64,000 nucleotides of DNA from Hymenobacter terrestris (GCF_013377905.1 NZ_JABKAV010000018.1:1-64000); one strand, 5' to 3'; positions 51,218-59,694 are shown, numbered from the stretch's first letter. The notes: generated from the sequence alone by a model not told the origin. Made by a program: numbers and translations.

Positions 51218-51742
51218 CTACTTCACCACCGCGAAAACTTCCGGGTCGCCTTGGTCGGGGAAACGCTCCAGATACACGTGCGCCAACGACAGCTTCTGGG
51301 CTTCGGCGGCGGCCGTGATGCCGGAGTAGAGCTTGTCGGGGGCTACGAGGTAGCTGGCCTGGATGCGGGCGTGCAGCACGCGCTGGCCGGCTGGGAAGAC
51401 GCGGTAGGAGTAGCCCTTGGGCAGCGGCTGGCTGGTGGTGTCGGCCACGAGTACGCCCACAAACACGCGGGCCGAGTCGCGGGTGCTTTCGGGACTGTTG
51501 TAGAAGATGTTACCGAAGTCGCCGCGCAGCTTGCCCGATTTGCGCACGTTGTAAGCCTCCCGGGTCAGGTCGCCAAAGGCCTCGTCGTTGGCTGGGCCGG
51601 CGTAGTAGCGGCCGGCTACAAAGTAGGGCTGGGTGGTGGTTTCGAGCGTAACGGTAGCGGCCTTGAAGCCGCCCATCTGCCAGTACACCACCGAAAAGCC
51701 AACAATCAGCAGCAAAGCAAGGGCAAGTAGAATTCGATTCAT
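51218..51742 (-). CDS. Membrane-anchored protein, possible GyrI-like domain
   Basis: 174-aa protein with an N-terminal membrane anchor (MNRILLALALLLIVGFSVVYW) and a soluble domain of about 150 residues. The pattern YSYRVFPAGQRVLHARIQ and LAHVYLERFPDQGDPEVFAVV resembles GyrI-like/SOUL small-molecule-binding folds, but the match is weak. ATG 51742 is preferred; the open frame further upstream crosses a REP-like palindrome and lacks coding character. Located between the tRNA-Pro pair and the ABC exporter gene. Confidence 0.6.
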   Translation of the reverse strand: MNRILLALALLLIVGFSVVYWQMGGFKAATVTLETTTQPYFVAGRYYAGPANDEAFGDLTREAYNVRKSGKLRGDFGNIFYNSPESTRDSARVFVGVLVADTTSQPLPKGYSYRVFPAGQRVLHARIQASYLVAPDKLYSGITAAAEAQKLSLAHVYLERFPDQGDPEVFAVVK

Positions 51743-51771
51743 GGAACAAATAAGATAAAATGCTGTCGAAA

Positions 51772-51874
51772 AGAACGTCATGCAGAGCGTAGCGAAGTAT
51801 CTCGCGTGCTGGCGTTGAATCACTTTGGCAGCGTCTGCGCGCGAGATGCTTCGCTGCGCTCTGCATGACGTTCT
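51772..51874. repeat. Palindromic REP-like element (copy 3)
   Basis: 35-nt arms (51772-51806, 51840-51874) with two mismatches that would be G:U pairs in RNA. Tip AACGTCATGCAGAGCG. It lies just downstream of the ABC gene. Confidence 0.85.
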
Positions 51875-51887
51875 GATAGGCTCAAAA

Positions 51888-53648
51888 CTACGCGTACTGC
51901 ATCTGGTAAAGGTTGGCGTAGAAGCCTTGGTGGCGCAGCAACTCCTCGTGGGTGCCCGACTCCTTGATTTCGCCCTTGTCAAGCACGATAATCTGGTCGG
52001 CTTTCTGGATGGTGCTCAGGCGGTGGGCAATCACGAGGCTGGTGCGGCCCTGCATGAGTTTCTCAATGGCCTGCTGAATCAGCTCCTCGGTTTCCGAATC
52101 GACCGACGAAGTGGCCTCATCGAGAATGATGATGCGCGGCTGGTACACCATGGCCCGCACGAAGCTGATAAGTTGGCGCTGGCCCACCGAAAGCGTGGCC
52201 CCGCGCTCCATCACGGCGTAATCGAGGGCGCCGGGCAGCCGCTCGATAAAGCGGCGGGCGCCCACCAAGTCAGCCGCTTCCCAGATTTGGGCGTCGGTGA
52301 TGTCGGTTTTGCCCAGCGTGATGTTGTCGCGGATGGTGCCGGCGAACAGAAACACGTCCTGGAGTACCACACCGATGTGGCGGCGAAGGTCTTTGAGGTC
52401 GTAGTCGCGCAGGTCGTGGCCATCGATATTGATGGTCCCTTTGTTGATTTCGTAGAAGCGGCTCAGCAGGTTGATAATGCTGGTTTTGCCGGCCCCGGTG
52501 GCTCCCACAAAGGCGTAGGTCTGGCCCGCTTTGATGTCGAAATTCACGTCGCGCAACACCCAGTCCTCGTCGTTGTAGGCAAACCAGACGTGCTCGAACT
52601 GCACGTCGCCGCGTAGCTGCTCAGGAGCATAGGTCCCATTGTCGGCCATCAGTTCCTTGCTGTCGAGTAGCTTGAGCAGGCGCTCAGTGCTCACCAGGCC
52701 CAGCTGCAGTGTGTTAAAACGGTCGGCAATCTGGCGGATGGGCCGGAAGAACAGGGCGTTGTACATGATAAAGGCGATAAGCGCGCCCTTGGAAATTGTG
52801 CCCTCAATCTGGCCTTGGGCAGCGTACCACACCAGCAGGCCTACACCGGCGGCGGCTAGCACCTCGGCCACCGGGAAGTAGATGCTGTAGTAGAGCACCG
52901 AGCGGATATTGGCGCGGGTGTGCTCCTGGTTGATGGCCTCGAACTTGCGTTGCTCGCGGGCCTCGTTATTGAAAATCTGCACCACGTTCATACCCGTCAG
53001 GTGCTCCTGCACGAAGGAGTTGAGGCTGGAAACGGCCGTGCGCACCTCCTGGAACGACTGCTTGATTTTCTCCTTGAAGACGTAAGTACTAATGAGCAGC
53101 GGCGGAATCACCGACAAGCTAATCAGCGTCAGCCGCCAGTCGATGTAGAACATGAAGCTCACGATGAACACGAGCTGCAGAATGTCGCCAATCATGGCCG
53201 CCAAACCCTCGCTGAACACGTCCGACAGCGTTTCGACATCGGAAATATTGCGCGTGACGAGCTGGCCAATGGGCGTGCGGTCGAAGAACTTGAGGCGCAG
53301 GTCGAGGATGTGCTGGTAGAGGTCGACGCGGATGTCGCGCACGATGTACTGGCCCAGCCAGCCGCCGAAATAGGTTTGCAGGTAGCTAACGATGGCGTGG
53401 CCCACCAGCAGCACCAGCAGCAGCCCGAACATCTTGTTCAGGCCCGCCACATCGCCCTGCTCGATGCTCACATCGACCATCTGCTGAATCAGGAAGGGCC
53501 GCAGCGTGCCCAGCGCGGCCGTGGCAACGGTGAGGAAAATCAGGAAATAAAATACGCGCCGGTAAGGGCGCACGTACTTCATCAGCCGGCGCAGCACCTG
53601 CCAGTCGAATACGTTGCCGGTTTTGGTGGCGGGTTTAGCTTGCTCCAT
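51888..53648 (-). CDS. ABC exporter half, degenerate-signature subunit (YheH/BmrD-like)
   Basis: 586-aa half-transporter with six membrane helices then an ATPase. Walker A GATGAGKTS at 382-390; the signature reads LSVGQ (486-490) instead of LSGGQ; Walker B IIILDEATSSVD keeps the catalytic Glu511. This is the mirror image of the convergent gene at 48328, which has LSGGQ but Asp in Walker B. Combined they would form one consensus and one degenerate ATP site, as in BmrCD/YheIH. The QRQLISFVRAM after the signature also matches YheH-type proteins. ATG 53648 is fixed by a -7 element at 53674-53667, upstream of which an alternative ATG (53669) cannot be used. Confidence 0.92.
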   Translation of the reverse strand: MEQAKPATKTGNVFDWQVLRRLMKYVRPYRRVFYFLIFLTVATAALGTLRPFLIQQMVDVSIEQGDVAGLNKMFGLLLVLLVGHAIVSYLQTYFGGWLGQYIVRDIRVDLYQHILDLRLKFFDRTPIGQLVTRNISDVETLSDVFSEGLAAMIGDILQLVFIVSFMFYIDWRLTLISLSVIPPLLISTYVFKEKIKQSFQEVRTAVSSLNSFVQEHLTGMNVVQIFNNEAREQRKFEAINQEHTRANIRSVLYYSIYFPVAEVLAAAGVGLLVWYAAQGQIEGTISKGALIAFIMYNALFFRPIRQIADRFNTLQLGLVSTERLLKLLDSKELMADNGTYAPEQLRGDVQFEHVWFAYNDEDWVLRDVNFDIKAGQTYAFVGATGAGKTSIINLLSRFYEINKGTINIDGHDLRDYDLKDLRRHIGVVLQDVFLFAGTIRDNITLGKTDITDAQIWEAADLVGARRFIERLPGALDYAVMERGATLSVGQRQLISFVRAMVYQPRIIILDEATSSVDSETEELIQQAIEKLMQGRTSLVIAHRLSTIQKADQIIVLDKGEIKESGTHEELLRHQGFYANLYQMQYA

Positions 53649-53666
53649 TGGGTTTCTAAAGGAATG

Positions 53667-53674
53667 CAAAGGTA
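53667..53674 (-). promoter_or_regulatory. -7 element TACCTTTG for the ABC gene
   Basis: Exact TAnnTTTG on the minus strand, 19 nt before the ATG at 53648; it overlaps a competing upstream ATG and so decides the start. Confidence 0.6.
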
Positions 53675-53763
53675 ACTCTAGAAAGGAGCTAGAAGTTAGA
53701 AGCCAGGAGTTGAAAGTGGACGTTATTAAGATTATAATGCGCTTAGAGCAGGAATGAAAAATC

Positions 53764-54231
53764 TTACGGACTCACCTTGGGGTATTGTATCTGCCCATTA
53801 ACAGCCATCAACAAAATTTCTTCCGGAGTTAATTCTGGCGTGAGAACAACGGGCTTCTGCAATAGGGTAGACACCTGCAGCAAATAATGCATAAGCGTGT
53901 TATGCCCCTCAATAGTGTGAATTTCCTTTGGCGCTATATCATTGTCCAACTCATCTTCTATAAAGAAAAAGCAGTTAACAATACAGCCGCCGACATTGAT
54001 TGAAGCACGTGCATATTGCTCAGAAAGGCCGTCCCACACAGCAAAAACATTGGCTATATCAATTGCGGTTTCTGTTTTATCTGTATCGTAATACTTGTAT
54101 TCCACCGAATATTCTGAATTTACCAGTTTAGCCCATTTAGCCCAGTCATCCCGGTTTGTATTAAAAACAAAAATATCCCGCAACGAACCATCACGATAAT
54201 AAACAGTCCTAGCTAAGTGCTCCCAATTCAT
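53764..54231 (-). CDS. AT-rich orphan protein, 155 aa
   Basis: Soluble acidic protein that I do not recognise. It has no signal peptide. Aromatic and acidic residues dominate (YYRDGSLRDIFVFNTNRDDWAKWAKLV, FFFIEDELDNDIA), with the short motif NVGGCIVNCFFFIEDE in the middle. The gene and its flanks (about 53680-54290) are clearly richer in A and T than adjacent genes, which suggests recent acquisition. Small proteins of this composition are often immunity or accessory factors, but no toxin gene is adjacent, so that remains speculation. Confidence 0.6.
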   Translation of the reverse strand: MNWEHLARTVYYRDGSLRDIFVFNTNRDDWAKWAKLVNSEYSVEYKYYDTDKTETAIDIANVFAVWDGLSEQYARASINVGGCIVNCFFFIEDELDNDIAPKEIHTIEGHNTLMHYLLQVSTLLQKPVVLTPELTPEEILLMAVNGQIQYPKVSP

Positions 54232-54286
54232 ATAAGAAACGCCTGAGATGATATAATCAAGATGTTAGGAATATAAACACCGAATT

Positions 54287-55078
54287 TCACACCCCCTTAA
54301 AATACGGCACTCCCGCCGGCAGCACCGCCGCATCCACCAACTCGGCCGGGTACTCTACGCGGCATAGGAACAGACCACCGGCCAGGGCCGCGCCGCTGGC
54401 GTGCACCCGGCTCAGGCTCCGGAAAATCTCGCCGAACTGCGCCGGACTCAGCTTACCGCGGCCCACGCTCAGCAGCGTGCCCACTACCAGTCGCACCATG
54501 CCGCGCACGAAACGGTTGGCCCGGATGCGGAACACCAGCCCGCCCGGCTCCTCGTGCCAGCCGGCCTCGAAACAGGTGCAGTTGTAGTGCTTTTCGGCGC
54601 CTTTCACCTTGGAAAAGCTGGTGAAATCGTGAGTGCCGACCAGTAGGGCCGCGGCCTCATTCATGGCGGCCAGGTCGGGGGCACGGTCGAGGTAGAGGCT
54701 GAAGCGGGTGGCGAATGGGTCGGGCAGCAGGCGCACGTGGTACTCGTAGGTGCGGGCCCGGGCCGCAAAGCGGGCGTGGGCGTTGGCCGGCACCGGGTGC
54801 AGCACCTGCCCCCGAATGCCGGTGGGCAGCGCCCGGTTTAGGCGGTAGAGCAGCGTGGGCAAATCGAGGGTGTCGGGCAGGTCGGCATCGAAGTGGGCCA
54901 CCTGGTGGCTGGCATGCACGCCCGAATCGGTGCGGCCGCTGCCCAGGCAGTACACCGGCTGGCGCAGCACCTGGCTCAGGCAGCGGTCCAACTCCTGCTG
55001 CACCGTCGTCACCCGCGGCTGAATCTGCCAGCCGTGGTACTCAGTGCCGTCGTAGGCTAGGTGCAGGAAGTAGCGCAT
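54287..55078 (-). CDS. truA: tRNA pseudouridine synthase A
   Basis: 263-aa TruA, which modifies uridines 38-40 in the anticodon arm. Catalytic Asp in GSGRTDSGVHA, plus YDGTEYHGWQIQP at the N-terminus and ANRFVRGMVRLVVGTLL near the C-terminus. Length and motifs are canonical. The stop lies close to the end of the AT-rich orphan region; base composition changes sharply here. Confidence 0.95.
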   Translation of the reverse strand: MRYFLHLAYDGTEYHGWQIQPRVTTVQQELDRCLSQVLRQPVYCLGSGRTDSGVHASHQVAHFDADLPDTLDLPTLLYRLNRALPTGIRGQVLHPVPANAHARFAARARTYEYHVRLLPDPFATRFSLYLDRAPDLAAMNEAAALLVGTHDFTSFSKVKGAEKHYNCTCFEAGWHEEPGGLVFRIRANRFVRGMVRLVVGTLLSVGRGKLSPAQFGEIFRSLSRVHASGAALAGGLFLCRVEYPAELVDAAVLPAGVPYFKGV

Positions 55079-55107
55079 GTTTTTGAGCTGTTAGCCATTA
55101 GCTGAGG

Positions 55108-55215
55108 GCTGTTAGCTTGTAGCGCGAAGCTCCAGCTTCGCGTTTCGTTGAACGGAATCGTAGCAAAGTCAGCAGCGAAACGCGAAGCTGGAGCTTCGCG
55201 CTACAAGCTAACAGC
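55108..55215. repeat. Palindromic element, TGTAGCGCGAAGC family (copy 1)
   Basis: 40-nt perfect arms (55108-55147, 55176-55215) around a 28-nt loop containing GTTGAACG. Each arm contains TTGTAGCGCGAAGCTCC and AGCTTCGCGTTTCG. Confidence 0.88.
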
Positions 55216-55224
55216 TCAAGGACG

Positions 55225-55764
55225 CTATACCACCAGCGCGTAGAGCAACGAATCCAGGGTTTGGTCATCCTTTACTACGCTGCGGCGCATGCGGCCTTCG
55301 AGCTCGTAGCCGGCCTTTTCGAGCACCCGGGCTGAGGCGGGGTTGTTGGCGAATACTACCGCGTAGAGCCGGCAGACGTCGAAATGGGCCAGCACGTAGG
55401 CCGAGGTGGTGCGCACGACGGCCGTGGCCAGCCCCCGGCCCCAGCAGGCGGGCGTGAGCCAATATCCGATTTCGGCTGAGCGGCGGCGCACATCGGTTTT
55501 GAAGTGGACGCCAACGCTGCCCACCGGCTCGCCATCTACCTCAATGGCCAGAAACAGGTCGCGGGTGCTGTCGGCCACCAGACACAGGAAAAACTCCGCG
55601 TCGCCGGCCGAGTAGGGAAACGGAAACGTGTCGCGCATGTGGCGCGCTACCCGGTCGTCGTTGGCGTGGCGGGCCAGGGCCGGCGCATCGGCAAACGTCC
55701 AGGGCCGCAGCCGGGCCCCGGCTAAGGGCAGTTCCAGCGTCGGGTTCAGCAGCGGGTCGGGCAT
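55225..55764 (-). CDS. GNAT acetyltransferase, RimJ/RimL-like
   Basis: 179-aa acetyltransferase. The acetyl-CoA motif is represented by IGYWLTPACWGRGLATAVV, followed by the RimJ-type block FANNPASARVLEKAGYELEGRMRRSVVKDDQ. The N-terminal LPLAGARLRPWTFADAPALARHAND is typical. RimJ-like enzymes acetylate ribosomal-protein N-termini or antibiotics; the substrate here is unknown. The gene lies between two copies of an intergenic palindrome family. Confidence 0.88.
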   Translation of the reverse strand: MPDPLLNPTLELPLAGARLRPWTFADAPALARHANDDRVARHMRDTFPFPYSAGDAEFFLCLVADSTRDLFLAIEVDGEPVGSVGVHFKTDVRRRSAEIGYWLTPACWGRGLATAVVRTTSAYVLAHFDVCRLYAVVFANNPASARVLEKAGYELEGRMRRSVVKDDQTLDSLLYALVV

Positions 55765-55782
55765 GAATGAAGTCTACTATCG

Positions 55783-55899
55783 GCTGTAGCGCGAAACTCC
55801 GGCTTCGCGTATCGTTGAACGATTACACGCGGCGCGGCAGTCAGAAATGATAGGCGAAGCCGGAGCTTAGTTTCACTGTGCTGCGGTTCGCGCTACAGC
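55783..55899. repeat. Palindromic element, TGTAGCGCGAA family (copy 2)
   Basis: Outer arms GCTGTAGCGCGAA/TTCGCGCTACAGC (55783-55795, 55887-55899), inner arms CTCCGGCTTCGC/GCGAAGCCGGAG (55797-55808, 55854-55865) and the shared loop word GTTGAACGA. Confidence 0.8.
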
Positions 55900-55905
55900 T
55901 CGTAC

Positions 55906-57105
55906 CTACATCTTCTCGTAAATAATAGCCGCGCCCTGGCCGACGCCCACGCACATGGTAGCCAGGCCGTAGCGCACATTGTCGCGGCGCTGCATTTCGT
56001 GCAGTAGCGTGGCCGTTATGCGGGTGCCACTGGCTCCCAGCGGGTGGCCGATGGCAATGGAGCCGCCATTCACGTTCACTTTGGCCGGGTCGATACCTAG
56101 CTCGCGCATGGAGGCCAGGGCCTGGGCGGCAAAGGCTTCGTTGAGTTCGAACAGGTCGATGTCGTCGATGCTGAGGCCGGCGCGCTCCAGCACCTTACGG
56201 GTAGCCGATATCGGCCCGATGCCCATGTAGGCGGGGTCGACGCCGGTAACGGCCGAGGCCACTACCCGGGCCATGGGCTTGAGGCCATACTTCTCCAAAG
56301 CAGTTTCACTTACCAGGAGCAGGGCGGCGGCCCCGTCGTTGATGCCGGCCGAGTTGCCGGCCGTTACGCTGCCGTCTACCTGGAAGGCGGGCCGTAGCGT
56401 AGCCAGCTTTTCGAGGGTAGAGAGGCGCGGGTGCTCATCCTGATCGAAGAGGGCCGCATGGCCCTTAGGATTCGCAATGAATACGGGCACGATTTCGCGG
56501 CGGAAGCGGCCCTTCTCGAAGGCGCGCTGGTACTTGCGCTGCGAGTCGAAGGCGAACTGGTCCTGGTCGGCGCGGCTCACGTTGTACTGGCGGGCTACGT
56601 TTTCGGCCGTTTCGCCCATGGCGTAAGGGTGGTGCAGCTTCGAGAGCTTGGGGTTGACGAAGCGCCAGCCCAGCGTGGTGTCGTGGGCCGTAAAGTCGCG
56701 GTCGAAGGCCGTCGTCGATTTGGCCATTACGAAGGGCGCGCGGGTCATGCTTTCGGTGCCGCCGGCCAGGTAAACGTCGCCCTCGCCGGCCCGGATGGCG
56801 CGCGAGGCGTCCATGATGCTCTGCAGGCCCGAGGCGCACAGGCGGTTGACGGTATTGCCGGGCACCGTAACGGGCAAGCCAGCCAGCAGCGCAGCCATAC
56901 GGGCCACGTTGCGGTTGTCTTCGCCAGCCTGGTTGGCAGCCCCCAGAATCACGTCTTCAACGGCGCTGGGGTCGAGGGTGGGGTTGCGGCGGAGCAGCTC
57001 ACGCAGGACGTGGGCGGCCATATCGTCGGGGCGGACGCTGCTGAGCGCCCCGCCAAATTTGCCAATGGGAGTGCGGACGGCGTCCACGATATAGGCGGTA
57101 GGCAT
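55906..57105 (-). CDS. Acetyl-CoA C-acyltransferase (thiolase)
   Basis: 399-aa thiolase. Catalytic Cys in VNRLCASGLQSIMDA, the GHPLGASG histidine block and the C-terminal Cys in MCVGVGQGAA are present. The N-terminus AYIVDAVRTPIGKFGGALS and the sequence length fit the FadA/PaaJ-type family, catalysing cleavage or formation of acetoacetyl- or 3-oxoacyl-CoA. No fadB or paa neighbour is present, so the pathway (fatty acid, aromatic or amino-acid catabolism) is open. Confidence 0.94.
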   Translation of the reverse strand: MPTAYIVDAVRTPIGKFGGALSSVRPDDMAAHVLRELLRRNPTLDPSAVEDVILGAANQAGEDNRNVARMAALLAGLPVTVPGNTVNRLCASGLQSIMDASRAIRAGEGDVYLAGGTESMTRAPFVMAKSTTAFDRDFTAHDTTLGWRFVNPKLSKLHHPYAMGETAENVARQYNVSRADQDQFAFDSQRKYQRAFEKGRFRREIVPVFIANPKGHAALFDQDEHPRLSTLEKLATLRPAFQVDGSVTAGNSAGINDGAAALLLVSETALEKYGLKPMARVVASAVTGVDPAYMGIGPISATRKVLERAGLSIDDIDLFELNEAFAAQALASMRELGIDPAKVNVNGGSIAIGHPLGASGTRITATLLHEMQRRDNVRYGLATMCVGVGQGAAIIYEKM

Positions 57106-57139
57106 GGAGAGGAATCCTGTTTTTCTGGTCGCAGTTGGC

Positions 57140-57147
57140 TACTTTTG
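57140..57147 (+). promoter_or_regulatory. -7 element TACTTTTG for the DUF4293 gene
   Basis: Exact TAnnTTTG, 49 nt before the ATG at 57196. Confidence 0.5.
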
Positions 57148-57195
57148 TCGTCCCGCAGGGGCGTTTTTAGTCAGCCGAACAGTCAATCCACAAAG

Positions 57196-57678
57196 ATGAT
57201 ACAAAGAATCCAAAGCGTATTTCTGCTGCTGCTGGCCCTGTCCATGCTCAGCGTACTGGTGGTGCCCATCTGGACTAAAACCGACCCTGCCAGCCAGGGA
57301 ACGGCCCTGCTAACGGCCTTTACGCTCAGTTTCGCCAGCGCCGCGCCGGGCGGCAGCACCCTCGGCGCAACCAATACCTGGGCCATTGCGGCACTGGCCG
57401 GGGCTTCGGCGGCCGTGGCGTTGCTATCCATCTTCCAGTTCCGCAACCGCTTCAACCAGCTCAAGCTGGGCATGCTCAACTTCCTGCTGATTGTGGGCAC
57501 CATCGCCGCCAACTTTTACTACTCCAGCCAGGGCGAGCAGCTGCTTAACATCAAGCTTATCGGCACTTATGAGGCCGGGTTCTACCTGCCCACGCTGGCC
57601 CTGATGCTTAACCTGCTGGCCAGCCGCTTCATCCGCCGCGACGAGCGGCTGGTTCGCAGCATGGACCGGCTGCGGTAG
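57196..57678 (+). CDS. DUF4293 membrane protein
   Basis: 160-aa protein with four hydrophobic segments and the start MIQRIQSVFLLLLAL, which matches the Bacteroidetes family DUF4293. Its end has RRDERLVRSMDRLR, the basic cytoplasmic tail of that family. The ATG at 57196 is fixed by the family start; the frame is open much farther upstream only because it runs antisense through the thiolase. Function unknown. Confidence 0.88.
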   Translation: MIQRIQSVFLLLLALSMLSVLVVPIWTKTDPASQGTALLTAFTLSFASAAPGGSTLGATNTWAIAALAGASAAVALLSIFQFRNRFNQLKLGMLNFLLIVGTIAANFYYSSQGEQLLNIKLIGTYEAGFYLPTLALMLNLLASRFIRRDERLVRSMDRLR

Positions 57679-57695
57679 CAGTTTGCAGTAGCCTT

Positions 57696-58322
57696 TTACA
57701 GGCCCCGTACCAATGCCAGCAGCTCCTGCTGAATTGCGCGGGTTTTATCCTGGGCATACCAGCCGTGCAGTTTTTCGGCAAATTCTTCGTGAGTAGCACC
57801 GGCCGCCTTGGTTTCCAGGAACAAATCCTGGGCTTCGGCGGGGCGCGGGCCCCAGTTGGCTACCTCGGTACGGGTGTCGGCGTGCAGCACCAGCAGCTTC
57901 GGGATGGCCCGGCCGCCGTTGGTGAGGTAGCGGTCCATCAGGTCCAGGTTTTCATCGCGCAGCAAGTAGTACGTCCTGATTCGGCCATTACTGGCCTGGG
58001 CCATTTTTTCGAGTACGGGCACAATCTGGGCCGCGTCGCCGCACCAGCCTTCGGTGATAATAACCCAGGCATACTCCTGCGTCAGGGCCTCCAGGGTCTT
58101 CTGCAGCTCGGGCAGCAGTTCCGCTTTCTTGTCGAGGCGCTGCATGCGCTGGATGTTGAGCTTGGCGTAATCCGTCAGTTCGGGCGACTGCGTCTCGCCG
58201 GTGGTCTGTCCCTGGGCCATCAGCTCATCGATTCGCTGGCGGTACTGGGCGTAGGAGAGGGCCGTAGCGAGGCGCTCGGCGCTGAGCACGGGCGGCTGGG
58301 CCGGAATAGGCGGGTTGGTCAT
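57696..58322 (-). CDS. Thioredoxin-fold family protein with WCGD motif
   Basis: 208-aa protein. The central region AWVIITEGWCGDAAQIVPVLEKMAQ has the thioredoxin active-site helix, but the site is WCGD with only one cysteine instead of CxxC. Beyond it RTYYLLRDENLDLMDRYL and GRAIPKLLVLHADT match the thioredoxin cis-proline region (IPKLL). It may act as a monothiol or non-redox protein. ATG 58322 gives the family start (MTNPPIPAQ); an upstream ATG (58367) adds a short Ala-rich stretch. Confidence 0.85.
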   Translation of the reverse strand: MTNPPIPAQPPVLSAERLATALSYAQYRQRIDELMAQGQTTGETQSPELTDYAKLNIQRMQRLDKKAELLPELQKTLEALTQEYAWVIITEGWCGDAAQIVPVLEKMAQASNGRIRTYYLLRDENLDLMDRYLTNGGRAIPKLLVLHADTRTEVANWGPRPAEAQDLFLETKAAGATHEEFAEKLHGWYAQDKTRAIQQELLALVRGL

Positions 58323-58385
58323 GGAAAGGGGAAGGGATGGAAACGGTAGAGCGGCAGCGGCAGCCACACGCGCTTTCTTCCTAAC

Positions 58386-58440
58386 AAACGCAAAACCCTT
58401 TCGGTTGGCTGCCCGAGCCGTCCGAAAGGGTTTCGCGTTT
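58386..58440 (-). terminator. Hairpin terminator after DinB gene
   Basis: AAACGCAAAACCCTTTCGG and CCGAAAGGGTTTCGCGTTT, 19-nt arms with one mismatch, 39 nt downstream of the minus-strand DinB gene. Confidence 0.7.
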
Positions 58441-58478
58441 GCTCACTGCCCGATACGCGTAAGCAGCTTTCGGCCGGG

Positions 58479-58982
58479 CTACAGGCTGGGCACGTCGGCC
58501 GCCGCAGCCTTAGCCGACAGTTCGCGGCAGTAAGTGATGAAGTCGGTGTTGATGGGCTCAAGGCCGGCGGCGCGCAGCTCCTTGGCCACCTGGCCGCGGT
58601 GGTAGTTGCCGTGAATGGGCATGTGCGTCAGAATATCGGAAACCTGACTGGTGAAACCGTCGCCGGCCGAGTTGGTGTACGTAATGAGGCGGTTCAGTTC
58701 CGCATCGTCGGCCTGCTGGCAGTACTGATGGAAGCGCTCCGACGTTTGCTCGTGCCAGTGGTGCAGGCCGGCCAAATCGTGCTCCTGCCACACTTTTACG
58801 GGGCTGGCCGTGTTGGTGAGGCGACCGAGCCAGATGGCCTGGGCGTTGAGTGCGTGACTGTAGATGCGCATTCCGCCTGCGGGCAATGTGGCGCCCTGGG
58901 CTACGAGGCTATCAAGGTGGCCGAGCAGGGTGTTGTTGGCCCACACGTTATATGCGCCAAGCTTTTCAATGGTGTTAATCAT
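58479..58982 (-). CDS. DinB-family protein
   Basis: 167-aa four-helix protein of the DinB/YfiT type. The pattern starts LGAYNVWANNTLLGHLDSL, continues with RIYSHALNAQAIWLGRL (His of the metal site), and ends with DILTHMPIHGNYHRGQVAKEL, which carries the two further histidines. These proteins are metal-dependent and often thiol-linked, but the substrate is unknown. ATG 58982 chosen because it begins MINTIEKL; the frame extends upstream. Confidence 0.87.
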   Translation of the reverse strand: MINTIEKLGAYNVWANNTLLGHLDSLVAQGATLPAGGMRIYSHALNAQAIWLGRLTNTASPVKVWQEHDLAGLHHWHEQTSERFHQYCQQADDAELNRLITYTNSAGDGFTSQVSDILTHMPIHGNYHRGQVAKELRAAGLEPINTDFITYCRELSAKAAAADVPSL

Positions 58983-59109
58983 TTTACTGAAAATGAAATG
59001 GGAGACGGGAGCGGTGCGACCCGACCGCGCGTAACGAAAGAGAAATGGGAAGGACACAAAACTACATTATCTCGCTTCCCCCGTTGCCTTCCGTATTTCT
59101 ACAGAAAAA

Positions 59110-59583
59110 CTACCGTGGGTCTTTCCAGACGAGCTTCTCTTCGGTTCGGGCTTTGGTAAAATCGGGGCATTGGCCGTCGCCCTTCCCCGTCAGGCCGCCG
59201 TCGGGGTGGCAGAGCAGCTTGCCATCGGCGGCGTACAGGTTGCTGAACTGGTCGCAGCAGCCGGCCGTTTCGTAGTATGCCGTAGCGCCGTTGTACTGGT
59301 AGCTATAGATCTGGATGGGCGGATTGGCCTTTTTTGCCTCAAAATGCGCCTTAATTTTCTCTTCGAGCCAGGCCGGGCGCTTGGCCGTGCTGAAGGTGGG
59401 CTCGGGGTTGGGCGTGGGCTCGATGGTGTTGGCGCTGGTGGGCGCGGGCGTCGATACCCCGTTGGCGTTGCCCGACTGTGGCGGGTCGGTGGGCGTGGTA
59501 AGGGCTATGCCGCGCTGGCAGGCCGTGGTAGTGGTAAACAGCGCCGCCGCCAGGCCGGCCGTCAGCAGAAAAGAAGTTCGCAT
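59110..59583 (-). CDS. DUF6970-like lipoprotein
   Basis: 157-aa lipoprotein with signal MRTSFLLTAGLAAALFTTTTAC (lipobox TTAC), a Thr/Pro/Asn linker of about 40 residues and a C-terminal domain of about 80 residues. That domain has IYSYQYNGATAYYETAGCCDQFSNLY and the end block DGGLTGKGDGQCPDF, which fits a family common in Cytophagales that I recall as DUF6970. Two adjacent cysteines and two later ones suggest disulfides. Role unknown. Confidence 0.75.
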   Translation of the reverse strand: MRTSFLLTAGLAAALFTTTTACQRGIALTTPTDPPQSGNANGVSTPAPTSANTIEPTPNPEPTFSTAKRPAWLEEKIKAHFEAKKANPPIQIYSYQYNGATAYYETAGCCDQFSNLYAADGKLLCHPDGGLTGKGDGQCPDFTKARTEEKLVWKDPR

Positions 59584-59694
59584 ACAGGCAGTGGGTGGCG
59601 GAAAAACGGCCCTTGCCAGCAATTGCCGGAAAGCCGCCGTGCGCCCCAGCCATGGTACGAAGCCCCGCCGTAGTTCGTTGGCTGGAGCTATAAT

